From Candidatus Zixiibacteriota bacterium (lineage in GTDB: Bacteria; Zixibacteria; MSB-5A5; WJJR01), in NCBI GenBank assembly GCA_040752595.1, contig JBFMGX010000050.1, forward strand, positions 2,149 to 66,148: a DNA stretch of 64,000 nucleotides. Direction: 5' to 3'. Under the pieces are notes generated by a model, which did not search any database, was not told the DNA's origin, and saw only the letters and a list, made by a program, of their open reading frames with translations. A program made the translations under genes and the position numbers. Positions within the stretch are counted from its first letter, which is position 1, and each line of letters begins with the position of its first letter. Positions 35,282 to 44,260 of the stretch are shown here, in pieces.

Positions 35282-38200
35282 ATGTCTGCGGCTTCCATCC
35301 CGATCGGACCCTATCGTGGCGTCGCCGTTGGTCACGGCGGCTTCGCCGGCGTCTATCAGGTCGCCGATGTCTCGGGCCGGCCGCGAGCCCTGAAGTGGGC
35401 GGATGCGTCGGCGGATCCGGCCTTGACGACGGCGCTGGAGCGCGAATACGAGATCCTGTCGCAATTGGTGTTCCCCCAGTTACCGCGGGCATGGGATTTC
35501 GGTGTCGCCGAGGGCCGTCCGTACATGGTGAATGATTGGATCGGGGGTCCGTTGCTGTGGGACCGCTTCACGTCCCCGACCGCCGATGATTTCGTGCATG
35601 TCCTCCGGGAGATGTCCACCGTTCTCCTCTTCCTACATCGGCGCGGGTGGGTGCACGGGGATCTGAAGCCCGACAATTTCCGTTGGCGCCCGCCACAGCC
35701 ATCCCACGTCGCTTCGGAGATTTCGGATACGCTCTGCCTGCTGGATTTTGGTCTGGCCCGTCCAGTGGGTGATCCGGGTCGGCCCCGCGGGGCGGGCACG
35801 GTCGGCTACTGTGCCCCGGAGTTCCTGAAATGTGAACCGGCCGATGGACGCGCCGACTGGTACGCCGTCGGCGCCATTCTCTATGAATGGACCTATGGTC
35901 GCCGTCCCTTCGCCTCCTCGGAAACGGCTATGGAGGTAGCCGGGCACCTCGAGACGGCACCGGAGTTCAGTTTGCCACAGGTCAAACCGGCGCCGGAGTG
36001 GGCACAGACCGTTTTGGCGCGTCTGTTGGCCAAGAATCCCAACGAGCGGGGCCGCGACGACCTCGATCTCCTCCGGTGGCTGGCCGAGTATGACCCCGCA
36101 CTGGAGCTCGAAGCCCTTCTTAATTCGCAACTACCCTGGCATCTGCGCAGCGAAGAATGCCGCTGGGACGACCAAGAACGGCAGTTCGTGGAGCAATTGG
36201 TCGATGAAGCGGAAGCACGCCATCAGATACACTGGGCGGTTTGGGGGTGTGGTGACACCGCACCGCGATTGCCCCGCCAACTGGCCTTTGCCCTGAGCCG
36301 GAGAGGGTGGTCTGTCCGCTGCGTCCCCGGGGCCGATGCCGCGGACTCGTCCGCTGATGCCGTCCCGGTCGAGGCGACCATCGATGATTGCGGCGTGACG
36401 CGTCGCGTCGAATGCCACTGGTCGCCTGTCCCACAACCTGACGTCACGGACCCACCGGCTTCGGACACCACGCGGGCTGTCGACTTCCTGCCGTGGGACG
36501 TGCAACGTGTTCGCGAGTTCCTAACGCGGTTGACCGGCGATGAGGACTTCGCGGCCCGGACAGCGGCGACCGTGGCTGGCGCAACAGGCGGGATCCCTAC
36601 GGCAGTGTCGGCGCTCATCCGCTGCCTGATTGCGCAAGGGGACTTGCGTCTGTCTCAGGGTGATTGGAATCTCAATGAGAGCGGTGTGATCAGTTGGGCG
36701 GCGACAGACGATGCCGCGGCGCTGTTCCGCTCCGTGACCGGTGATCTGACGGATGCCGAAGCCCGCCTCATCGATTGGCTGGCGTTGGGACGGTCGTGCG
36801 GTCACCTTACCATCTTGAACGATCTTTGGGATAGACCCGGAGATGATCTGCTGTCGGTCGTCGATCGTCTCGCTCTGCGGGGCTTGATCATCTGCCAGAA
36901 TCTGGCCCCAGAGGAGCCCTGCTTCGATGTCCGCCTGCGCTTTCCCGGGTGGGATGTGGTCCGGCGGGCCGGGATGTCCGCCGGCGAACGTGCACGGGAT
37001 TCTCTGGCGCTGGCCGAGGCCATCGAGGCGCGCCGACTGCGTCCCGATCTGCTGCGCGAGAGTGTGCTGGCCGATTGCTGCGCCGACGGCGGCGATTGGT
37101 CGAATGCGGCCCGGCACGCGCTCGCGGCGGCCGTCTTGGAGATCGACGACGACCAGCGCGATGCCGCACGCCGTCACATCGTCGCGGCGGAATTGGCGGC
37201 CCAGCGCATCGACGAACCCTCGCTGCGGACCCACTGGCAGGGGCGGGCCCGGATGGTGCAGGGGGATCTGGAGAAGGCCTCCGGCCACCTTGACGTTGCC
37301 CATCGCCTCTATCGCGAGATCCTCGTGTTGGGGCGCAAGAATGGTGATCTGCGCCTTCTGGCCGAGACGCTGAAGGACCTCGGCGATCTCTATCGGATCA
37401 CGCGCCGGTTCGAGAAGGGCGTGCGGGCGTTGAGGCGGGCACGACGGCTTTGGGAAGAGGTCGGCGACCGTCTGGAGCTTGCGCGAACGCTCACGAACAT
37501 TGGGAACATGTACTGGGTTGCCGCCGATATGGCGTCGGCCCAGCAGTACTACCAGGAGGCGCTCGCCATCCAACGGCAGGAGCCGGGGGGCGAGACGTTT
37601 GCCGCGGTGATCCTGACCAACCTCGGCGCGGTCAATCTGGTCCAATATGCCTACACCGAGGCGGAGGCGCACTTCCGTGAGGCGTTCTCCATTCACCAGC
37701 GTCTGAACGATCCGGTGGAAATGGCGCGCTCGTTGAACAACCTCGGTGCCTTGTTCTTCATGCAGGGATGGCTGGAAGATGCGGCGTCGCTGTTTGAGGC
37801 GGCGGCCGAACACAACCGCGGCGCCGACGCCAAGAGCGAGGAGTTGTTCAATCGTCGAAACCTCATTGAAGTCGCTTTGGAGCGTGGGGACCTCCGCCAT
37901 GCAGTGACCTTGGGAGTTGCCGTTTTGGAACGGGCCGACGACCTCGGCGATATCGCCACCGGAGCCGAGGTGGCCGCGTTGCTGGCGGAGGCCCATCTGC
38001 GTGCCGGTGACTTCCGCACCGCGCAGACATATGTCGCACGGGGAGAGCAGGCGCTGGAATCGATCAAGAATGACGATCTGCGGATCGGCTTGGCGTTGGT
38101 GGCAGCATCGCGACGGCACCGACTCGGCGACCAGCGGGGGGCTCTCGCGGTGCTTGATGCGGTGGTTCCGCGCGGGACGTCACTGGCGAACGGTCACCTC

Positions 38201-38761
38201 CACGTCGACTGCCTGATCTTGAGACTGAGCGCGGCGGTTGCGATGCGGGATGAGTCGGCGGGGGCGTTGTGGCAGGAGGGACGCGCGGCCGCCGAGCGAG
38301 TCGGCGCCCCTCACAAGGCCGCCCATTTGGCCTTCGCGCGCCTGGCAGAGCATTCCACTGGGGGGGTCGATGACGCAGCACGTCGCCACGTTGAGGAATT
38401 CCTGGATCGGTCGCCGCGTTGGCACTGGGCGGCCGCCTTTCAGGTCTGGCGGGCGCAGTGGCAGGCGCGGCAGGGCGATGCGCATGCTGCCCTGTCAACA
38501 GTCAGTCGCGCCATCGCGCAATTGCGTCGCGATGGGAACTGGGACACGCTCTGGCGTGCATTGGTGGTGCAGGGACATCTGTTGCATGACCAGGCCGACT
38601 ATGAGCCGGCACTGCGGTCGCTGAATGAGGCGGCGCGTATTCTCAAGGCGATCACACAGACGATCGACTCGACCGGAGACCACGCGCAGTATGAGGGGCA
38701 GCCGCTGGCGTGTATGCTGTCTGAAACGGCCCGGCGCATTCGGGAACTGGTGGCGTGTTAG
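35282..38761 (+). CDS. Ser/Thr protein kinase with C-terminal TPR array
   Basis: A 1159-residue protein. The Hanks-type kinase domain (about 8-265) has Gly loop GHGGFAGVYQV, Lys about 38 (ALKWAD), catalytic loop HGDLKPDN (Gly for the Arg of HRD), DFG (LLDFGLA) and GTVGYCAPE. The central part (about 330-640) recalls the ATPase module of STAND-type kinases, but I see no P-loop. From about 640 on, TPR repeats follow (AETLKDLGDLYRITRRFEKG, LTNIGNMYW, LNNLGALFFMQG). GGTGGA precedes the start. Probably works with the GAF-PAS kinase directly upstream; targets unknown. Confidence 0.9.
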   Translation: MSAASIPIGPYRGVAVGHGGFAGVYQVADVSGRPRALKWADASADPALTTALEREYEILSQLVFPQLPRAWDFGVAEGRPYMVNDWIGGPLLWDRFTSPTADDFVHVLREMSTVLLFLHRRGWVHGDLKPDNFRWRPPQPSHVASEISDTLCLLDFGLARPVGDPGRPRGAGTVGYCAPEFLKCEPADGRADWYAVGAILYEWTYGRRPFASSETAMEVAGHLETAPEFSLPQVKPAPEWAQTVLARLLAKNPNERGRDDLDLLRWLAEYDPALELEALLNSQLPWHLRSEECRWDDQERQFVEQLVDEAEARHQIHWAVWGCGDTAPRLPRQLAFALSRRGWSVRCVPGADAADSSADAVPVEATIDDCGVTRRVECHWSPVPQPDVTDPPASDTTRAVDFLPWDVQRVREFLTRLTGDEDFAARTAATVAGATGGIPTAVSALIRCLIAQGDLRLSQGDWNLNESGVISWAATDDAAALFRSVTGDLTDAEARLIDWLALGRSCGHLTILNDLWDRPGDDLLSVVDRLALRGLIICQNLAPEEPCFDVRLRFPGWDVVRRAGMSAGERARDSLALAEAIEARRLRPDLLRESVLADCCADGGDWSNAARHALAAAVLEIDDDQRDAARRHIVAAELAAQRIDEPSLRTHWQGRARMVQGDLEKASGHLDVAHRLYREILVLGRKNGDLRLLAETLKDLGDLYRITRRFEKGVRALRRARRLWEEVGDRLELARTLTNIGNMYWVAADMASAQQYYQEALAIQRQEPGGETFAAVILTNLGAVNLVQYAYTEAEAHFREAFSIHQRLNDPVEMARSLNNLGALFFMQGWLEDAASLFEAAAEHNRGADAKSEELFNRRNLIEVALERGDLRHAVTLGVAVLERADDLGDIATGAEVAALLAEAHLRAGDFRTAQTYVARGEQALESIKNDDLRIGLALVAASRRHRLGDQRGALAVLDAVVPRGTSLANGHLHVDCLILRLSAAVAMRDESAGALWQEGRAAAERVGAPHKAAHLAFARLAEHSTGGVDDAARRHVEEFLDRSPRWHWAAAFQVWRAQWQARQGDAHAALSTVSRAIAQLRRDGNWDTLWRALVVQGHLLHDQADYEPALRSLNEAARILKAITQTIDSTGDHAQYEGQPLACMLSETARRIRELVAC

Positions 38762-38810
38762 AGTGTCTCCTACTGTGTGACCGTGTCTACCGATATCTGC
38801 ACCAGAGTAC

Positions 38811-38846
38811 GAAAAAGAAACGGCCGCCGCTTGGGGCGACGGCCGT
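38811..38846 (-). terminator. Rho-independent terminator of the 25-aa peptide gene
   Basis: On the minus strand, ACGGCCGTCGC and GCGGCGGCCGT form an 11-bp stem (one G-U pair) around CCCAA, followed by TTCTTTTTC. On the plus strand the same position is a C-A mismatch with no T-run, so the signal is directional. Confidence 0.85.
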
Positions 38847-38865
38847 CGGTTCCGGGGGTTGAGAC

Positions 38866-38943
38866 TCAACCGCCGCCGACACTGATGCCGATCGGAGCGA
38901 GCTTGTCCTCGAGGACCTCAACCTCCAAGGTGTAAACCTCCAT
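38866..38943 (-). CDS. 25-aa peptide gene, candidate RiPP precursor or secreted peptide
   Basis: Encodes MEVYTLEVEVLEDKLAPIG followed by ISVGGG: an acidic, amphipathic first half and a small Pro/Gly-rich, Gly-Gly-Gly-ending tail, the leader/core look of a ribosomal peptide precursor. Translation is well supported by GGGAGGTGAG five bases before the ATG. Transcription is supported by a consensus promoter (39240-39268) and a directional terminator 20 bases after the stop. The nearest same-strand gene is a PqqD-M50-HlyD fusion that could bind, cut or export it. No modifying enzyme such as a radical SAM protein is visible in the window, so modification is speculative. Confidence 0.7.
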   Translation of the reverse strand: MEVYTLEVEVLEDKLAPIGISVGGG

Positions 38944-38984
38944 CAACTCACCTCCCTTCTCCGGGTTACTGCCGGTGGTTGACT

Positions 38985-39017
38985 GGGCCGGGCACCACCC
39001 CGGCCCGATCTTTTTTC
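38985..39017 (+). terminator. Plus-strand terminator, probably for the Ser/Thr kinase transcript
   Basis: GGGCCGGG/CCCGGCCC stem (38985-38992 and 38999-39006), then GATCTTTTTTCTTCT. It lies beyond the peptide gene, so a plus-strand transcript from the kinase gene would run antisense through that gene before stopping. Confidence 0.75.
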
Positions 39018-39198
39018 TTCTCAGTGTATCAGATCATCGTTGCGGGGTGTGTTCACGCCCGCTTGACATACCTTCCCTGGCTTAGGGCCTCACATCCTGT
39101 ACTCTCTGATCAGACTATTCACACAGCCATACTGGCCGTCGTCCACGCGTCCATGCGGGTAAGCAAAGCGAGTAAACGCAGCAGGGCATTGGTCTTTC

Positions 39199-39225
39199 CG
39201 GGATGAACGGCTGCAGGTTCATCCC
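39199..39225 (-). promoter_or_regulatory. Stable hairpin in the leader of the peptide gene
   Basis: GGGATGAAC/GTTCATCCC, 9-bp stem with a seven-base loop, just downstream of the predicted start of transcription in a leader of about 290 bases. The rest of 38944-39418 holds no convincing ORF. Confidence 0.55.
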
Positions 39226-39239
39226 ACCGACCTGAGTCT

Positions 39240-39268
39240 ATTCTAGCCGACAAAAACCGTCATGTCAA
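39240..39268 (-). promoter_or_regulatory. Consensus sigma-70 promoter reading towards the 25-aa peptide gene
   Basis: On the minus strand: perfect TTGACA (39268-39263), 17-base spacer, TAGAAT (39245-39240). Transcription would begin near 39233, about 290 bases before the peptide start. Confidence 0.8.
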
Positions 39269-39418
39269 GCGAAAGTCGCTGTTTGCCACAGGATTAGGCG
39301 GACGGAAAGCATGTGACCACAGTATCTTGAGTTGCGCCCAATCGATCATACAAGATGTTGAGTGGAACATGACGACGGCTCGCGCAATTCGGCGGTCCAT
39401 GCAACTGGCTCTTTCGCG

Positions 39419-41749
39419 CTACCACCACGACCAGAATTCCACGCGGAAGAACTGGATGACGCGGCGGGCCAGAAGAGCGAGAATCGGACGGCGGCCGCAG
39501 GCGATCTTGGCATAGCCGCTCATTCCCGGCTTGAGGATATTTTCGAGATTGCTAATCTCCGTAGTTACAAGGAAGCGACGGCGCGAGCCGATCGTGTCGG
39601 CATCGGCGGCGATCTCGGCGACGCGGCCGCGAAACTGTGTGAACGGCAGCGGCCGGACCTTCAGGGCCACGGGGGCACCGGCACGGACGTCGGCGATGTC
39701 GTTCTCGTCGACCCAGAGTTGCAGGCGGACGGGATCGAGGTCGGCGACCTCCACCAGGATGCCGGTGCGCTCGACGCGGGTCACAATCCCGTCGATCGGA
39801 GCGATCAGTGTCGAGGCGGCAATCTGGGCGCGCAGGAAGTCGATCTGGGAATCGAGGGCGGCGATCTCGGCCTCCTTCACGGCGATTTCCTCCGCCTTCG
39901 GCTCCGAGATCAAAAGCGCCAGGGCGGAGTTCTTGGCGTCCTTTTGCGCCTTGGCCTTCTCCATGTCGGCGCGCTTGGCCTGCAGTTCGGCCTCGGAAAT
40001 CAGATTGCGCTCGTACATTCTGCGGCCGCGTTCCAACTCCAGCTCCCGGTTCTCCAACTGCGCCTGTGCCTCCGCCAGTTGCGCCCGCAACTCCAGTACC
40101 GCGTCCTTCTTGGGACCGGAGAACAGCAGGTTGAGCTCGGCGCGCGTGCGATTCTGCTCGGCGATTCGTGTTGCCAGTTGTGCCCGGTACCGATTGGAAG
40201 ACATGACCACCAGCGTGTCGCCGACATGGACGCTGTCGCCCTCGCGCACGCGCAGGTCATAGGCCACGACGGAGAACTCCGAAGTCGTGGCCTGGAGCAC
40301 CGAGCGCTCCCGTCGGGTCGTCGGCCGGCCATTCCCGGATGTTCCGCCGACATACAATGTCGCTTCGAGCGTGCCGCCGGTCGGCGAGGTCACCGTGTAG
40401 CGGGAGACGGCCTCCACCTCGCAGGCGGAGCCGACACGTCGCTCCAGCCGGATGATCGCCGACAGGACGATGATGACGACGAGCGTGCTCCAGAAGAACA
40501 GCGGCTTGCGCGAACGTCGTGGGTGCGTTGTCACTTCCGCTCCTCGGTCATCTTCCGATGTGGCTGACCCCGACGGTGCGAGCGCCGTGAAGGCGAGGAT
40601 GCCGATGAGGGCATACAGAATCACGACACCGGCGCCGCCCCAGTGAGCATATGCAAGAAGGGTGGCATGGTAGAGTATCACGCCGACCAGCGCGGTCGTG
40701 TAGAGGGCCGCGAACAGGCCATACCAGAAGTAGATTCGCCGTGCACGCGGTGCGGCCGGTGATGCCACATCGGCCCCGCCGATGATCCAGCGGCGAAGGA
40801 TACCCCGCCAGTGGGCAAAGGCCCGGGCACGCAGATTGGGCATCCGCAACCAATCCACGAGCAGGTAGTAGCCGTCCAGTTTGATCAGCGGGTTGAGATT
40901 GAACAGCACCAGAGCCAGGGAGACGGTCACCAGCACCTGCAGGAAGTGCGACGCCGCCGTGGCCGGTTCGAGCAGGCGCCAGAGGAGGATCGCCACCGCC
41001 GTGAGAAGCCCCTGGAAGAACAGACCGGCAAGACCGACGTGCAGGCGCCAGTTGCGTCGGGGTAGAAGATAGGAGTCACTGATATTGGAGTAGACGCACG
41101 GTTGGAAGTAGAGCAGCAGGAAACCCATCTCGTGCACCGAACCACCATAGTACTTCAACGTCAGTGCATGTCCGAATTCGTGCACGTAGGCGATCACGCC
41201 GATGGCCGCCAGCAACATCGGGATCGATGCAAAATGCCACAGGCCGGCGCTCCCCAACCGCCAGGCGGTGCCTTGCGCCGTGAGGGTCAGCGTGGCCCCT
41301 GCCATGACGATGAGGGCCGTCGCGACGGTGAGCGGCCGAAACATCAGACGCAGGACGGGCAACCACCGAGTCAGCAGTCGATCGGGGTCGAAGGCGGCGA
41401 TGGGGATGGTCCAGACGGAAGCACGGCGCCGTCCCCGTACAGTCCGTGCCAGTTGTCCGGTGACGCGCTCGATGGCGGGCCCCTCGAAGAAGAGCAGACG
41501 CTCCATCCGTGCGAAGAAGGCGGCGGCGGCCTCGTGGCCCAGTTGGATGTTAAATCGCTCTTCGGTCTGGCGGATCGCCTCAGCCAGGGATATCTGGCCG
41601 TCGGCGCGTGTCAGCAGGTAGTGCTCGGGGGCGCGCAGGCGAAAGAAGCGTCCGGTGAGCGGATCTTTGATGATGTAGACCGGCTGCGGGCTCCCACCTT
41701 CGACGTGGACAACCAGATCGGAGCGCAGCCGGGGCAGGGTGTCGGTCAT
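39419..41749 (-). CDS. PqqD-like/M50 zinc metalloprotease/HlyD fusion protein
   Basis: A 776-residue protein. A PqqD-like peptide-recognition domain (about 10-90: YIIKDPLTGRFFRLRAPEHY, TRADGQISL) is followed by a multi-TM site-2-protease domain with zinc motif HEFGH (190-194), PCVYSNISDSYLLPRR and the second motif NPLIKLDG (286-293). The C-terminal part (about 420-770) is a HlyD/RND adaptor with a long coiled coil and half-lipoyl segments (VREGDSVHVGDTL, then STLIAPIDGIV). Such 'peptide zinc metalloprotease' proteins accompany ribosomal peptides and act in processing or export (YydH-like). GAGGGG precedes the ATG. The 25-aa peptide gene lies downstream on the same strand. Confidence 0.9.
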   Translation of the reverse strand: MTDTLPRLRSDLVVHVEGGSPQPVYIIKDPLTGRFFRLRAPEHYLLTRADGQISLAEAIRQTEERFNIQLGHEAAAAFFARMERLLFFEGPAIERVTGQLARTVRGRRRASVWTIPIAAFDPDRLLTRWLPVLRLMFRPLTVATALIVMAGATLTLTAQGTAWRLGSAGLWHFASIPMLLAAIGVIAYVHEFGHALTLKYYGGSVHEMGFLLLYFQPCVYSNISDSYLLPRRNWRLHVGLAGLFFQGLLTAVAILLWRLLEPATAASHFLQVLVTVSLALVLFNLNPLIKLDGYYLLVDWLRMPNLRARAFAHWRGILRRWIIGGADVASPAAPRARRIYFWYGLFAALYTTALVGVILYHATLLAYAHWGGAGVVILYALIGILAFTALAPSGSATSEDDRGAEVTTHPRRSRKPLFFWSTLVVIIVLSAIIRLERRVGSACEVEAVSRYTVTSPTGGTLEATLYVGGTSGNGRPTTRRERSVLQATTSEFSVVAYDLRVREGDSVHVGDTLVVMSSNRYRAQLATRIAEQNRTRAELNLLFSGPKKDAVLELRAQLAEAQAQLENRELELERGRRMYERNLISEAELQAKRADMEKAKAQKDAKNSALALLISEPKAEEIAVKEAEIAALDSQIDFLRAQIAASTLIAPIDGIVTRVERTGILVEVADLDPVRLQLWVDENDIADVRAGAPVALKVRPLPFTQFRGRVAEIAADADTIGSRRRFLVTTEISNLENILKPGMSGYAKIACGRRPILALLARRVIQFFRVEFWSWW

Positions 41750-41819
41750 GGGCCGCCCCTCGTTCACACCGCAGATTACCACTCTTGCGACCGGGGCGGC
41801 AAGGACGAATCGGCCTCAG

Positions 41820-41895
41820 AGGGCGATCACAAGGATCGCCCCTACGAGCAATCGGGCGAGAATCCGTAGGGGCGAAGCTTGTCTTCGCCCGGGAC
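41820..41895. repeat. GGGCGATC / TAGGGGCGA palindromic repeats
   Basis: GGGCGATC/GGATCGCCC hairpin, then 'gtaggggcgaagcttgtctt' with a GGGCGAAG/CTTCGCCC arm. It fills the gap between the nitrilase stop and the M50 start. Confidence 0.75.
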
Positions 41896-41899
41896 GGTC

Positions 41900-42739
41900 T
41901 CAGGGTGAGCCAATGTCCACGTGGTTGGGTGTTCGCACCGGCCGCAAGGCGGGGAGCGTATGCGGCAGATCGTCGGCCAGACCGGCGGGGTCCATCAGAC
42001 GCTTGAACTCACGAATCTCCTCGATGTCCAGATGCTCCGCGAGGATCATCTTACGATCTTCACCGTCGGGATTCACGCGATCGAGTATTCCCCATGGGGC
42101 GAATATCCCCGAGCGCCCCTGCAACCGTCCGCCGAAGAGCGTGCCCACACCGCAGGTCTTGACCACGTAGGCGCGGGCTTTCTGGGCTCCGGCGACGAAG
42201 ATCTCGGCGTCGCGGCGGTCCTTCTCCGTGATCGTGTCGGTCTCACGAAACGGCGACACCGTCGGCACGAAGATTACTTCGGCGCCGAGCCGATGCATGG
42301 CGGCGAAGGCCTCTGCGGACAAGACGTCGGCGCAGATCAGGACGCCGATGCGGACGCCGCCGAGGACGAACACGCGGTATTCCCGGCCGGGGACGATCCC
42401 GCGTTCCTCTTCGCGGCCGTAGGGATTCACTTTCTGATAGGATCCGGCGACTTCGCCACGGTCGAAGATCGTCGTCGTGTTCGCATAGCCGCCGTCTGTC
42501 GCTTGCGGCATCGAGCCGCCGATCACCACGCACTGTAACTCCTGCGACAATCGCGCCAGCTCGGCCCGGCGTTGCGCCGCACAGCGCTCGGCCTCGCGCA
42601 ACGTGCGATCGGCCGCGCGGACGGGGAAATACTCGGGGAGACACACGAAATCCGGCCGCCGCCGGAACAGATGCAGCTTGTCCTCCAGGGTGATCGGCCC
42701 GCCCAGGGGGTATTGCAGCGCGGCGACGCAGATGACCAT
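41900..42739 (-). CDS. Carbon-nitrogen hydrolase (nitrilase superfamily)
   Basis: A 279-residue protein with the Glu-Lys-Cys triad visible: LPEYFPV (Glu near 36), YQKVNPYGREEERG (Lys) and VLICADVLSAE (Cys). These enzymes hydrolyse amides, nitriles or carbamoyl groups; the substrate cannot be named from sequence. GAGGAG lies nine bases before the ATG, and a TTG three codons upstream would leave no spacing. It lies upstream of and parallel to the PqqD-M50-HlyD gene across a repeat-filled 150-base gap, so co-transcription is possible. Confidence 0.92.
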   Translation of the reverse strand: MVICVAALQYPLGGPITLEDKLHLFRRRPDFVCLPEYFPVRAADRTLREAERCAAQRRAELARLSQELQCVVIGGSMPQATDGGYANTTTIFDRGEVAGSYQKVNPYGREEERGIVPGREYRVFVLGGVRIGVLICADVLSAEAFAAMHRLGAEVIFVPTVSPFRETDTITEKDRRDAEIFVAGAQKARAYVVKTCGVGTLFGGRLQGRSGIFAPWGILDRVNPDGEDRKMILAEHLDIEEIREFKRLMDPAGLADDLPHTLPALRPVRTPNHVDIGSP

Positions 42740-42905
42740 GGTTGTCAACTCCTCGACAGCGCGGTTGCGGGCACGAGGGGTGGGCGCTCGCGCACGCGGG
42801 GATGCTTGTTACACGTTTGGCGGGGCGGAGAGTTTCAGCGGGGACGGAGATTGAGGATACGGGTGTGGCGTTACTGAGTAGGGGCGTATTGCCATACGCC
42901 CCCAT

Positions 42906-44051
42906 TCATCCATGCTTGATCAACCCGCGCGCGATCACGAGGCGTTGGATCTCGGATGTTCCTTCGAACAACTCGGTGATGCGGGCGTCGCGATAGAGCC
43001 GCTCGACTTCGTATTCGCGGATATAGCCATACCCGCCGAGAATCTGCATGGCGCGGTGGGTCACGAATGTCGCCATCTCCGAGGCGACGAGCTTGGCGGT
43101 GGCGGCCTCGGTCGTGTAATCGCGGCCCTGATCCTTGGTCCAGGCCGCATGATAGACCAGGTAGCGGGCGGACTGCAGACGGCAGTGCATGTCGGCCAGA
43201 TGCGCCTGCACCAGTTGGAACGAGCTGATCGGCTGGCCGAATTGACGCCGTTCCTTTGAGTATTTCAGGGCCAATTCGAAGGCGCGTTGCCCGAGCCCTA
43301 CGGCATTGGCGGCCACCGAAATGCGGCCGCAGTCGAGCGATGCCAGAGCGATGCGGAATCCCTGGCCCGGTTTGCCGAGGACGTTTTCGGCAGGAACACG
43401 CAGATCCTCCAGGACCAACTCGGTCGTCGGCGAGGCGTGCAGACCCATCTTCTCCTCGATGTGTCCAATGGAGAAGCCGGGCATCTCCTTGTGCACGAGG
43501 AAGGCGGTCATGCTGCGGGCACCGGCGCGGCGGTCGATCTTGGCCATGATAATGATATAGTCGGCGAAGGCACCATTGCTGACGAATATCTTGTTACCAT
43601 TGAGGACATAGTGGTCGCCATTGCGCGTCGCCACGGTCTCGATGCCGCCCGCATCGGAACCGGCATTCGGCTCGGTCAGGGAAAACGCGCCGAATTTCTC
43701 GCCGGAGCAGACCGGCGGCAGATATCGGCGTTTCTGTTCTTCGTTGCCGTATTCTGAGATCGGATACCCGAACAGGGAATTGTGCGCGCCGACGAGCGTG
43801 GAATGCGACGTGCAGCCGCGTCCCAGCTCCTCCATCACGATGGCATAGGCGAGCGTGTCCAGCCCGGCGCCGCCGTATGCCTCGGGTATGATCACGCCGA
43901 GGAAGCCGGCCTCGCCCATCTGGCGGGCCAGATCGAAGTCCATCTTCCCGGTCCGGTCGAACTCATCGGCGCGCGGGATCAGTTTCTTCTCGGTGAACTC
44001 GCGGGCGACCTCGCGGATCGCCGCATGTTCATCGGACAGGGCAAAGTCCAT
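42906..44051 (-). CDS. Acyl-CoA dehydrogenase (short/medium-chain type)
   Basis: A 381-residue flavoenzyme introducing the alpha-beta double bond into acyl-CoA. Family signatures: [16 protein letters not shown] (FAD/substrate loop), [12 protein letters not shown] and the C-terminal [20 protein letters not shown], where the Glu of FEGTSE is the usual catalytic base. A perfect GGAGGTGA lies before the ATG. With the enoyl-CoA hydratase and 3-hydroxyacyl-CoA dehydrogenase genes upstream on the same strand, it forms a beta-oxidation or butyryl-CoA set. No electron-transfer flavoprotein or thiolase is adjacent. Confidence 0.95.
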   Translation of the reverse strand: MDFALSDEHAAIREVAREFTEKKLIPRADEFDRTGKMDFDLARQMGEAGFLGVIIPEAYGGAGLDTLAYAIVMEELGRGCTSHSTLVGAHNSLFGYPISEYGNEEQKRRYLPPVCSGEKFGAFSLTEPNAGSDAGGIETVATRNGDHYVLNGNKIFVSNGAFADYIIIMAKIDRRAGARSMTAFLVHKEMPGFSIGHIEEKMGLHASPTTELVLEDLRVPAENVLGKPGQGFRIALASLDCGRISVAANAVGLGQRAFELALKYSKERRQFGQPISSFQLVQAHLADMHCRLQSARYLVYHAAWTKDQGRDYTTEAATAKLVASEMATFVTHRAMQILGGYGYIREYEVERLYRDARITELFEGTSEIQRLVIARGLIKHG

Positions 44052-44099
44052 CTGTCACCTCCAAATGTGCATCTCGTACCTCATCGCCTTGCCTGAGGG

Positions 44100-44236
44100 C
44101 AAGGGGCTTAAGCCCCTTGTTGGCCAGGTTGTGGTCGCAGAGCGACGCCTGTCATTCCGAGTCCGCCGCGGCGGACGAGGAATCCGCTGTTTCTCACAAA
44201 CAACAAAGCAGATCCCTCGCTTCGCTCGGGATGACA
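44100..44236. repeat. CAAGGGGCTTAAGCCCCTTG palindrome plus TCATTCCGAG-type repeat
   Basis: A perfect 20-base palindrome at 44100-44119 is followed by 'tgtcattccgagtccgccgc', a 'gaggaatccgctgtttctca' arm and 'tcgctcgggatgaca'. The palindrome recurs at 45077, 46768 and (one base changed per arm) 54708. Confidence 0.85.
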
Positions 44237-44260
44237 GATGCGTAAACCCGCCACTGTTGA

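Noticed and set aside
36521-38119. 532-codon frame antisense to the Ser/Thr kinase
   Set aside because: Shadow of the TPR-coding region, lacking a ribosome site and domain features.
39085-39230. Additional short frames in the leader of the 25-aa peptide gene
   Set aside because: Frames of 11 and 35 codons exist, but lack properly spaced ribosome sites and show no plausible peptide features.
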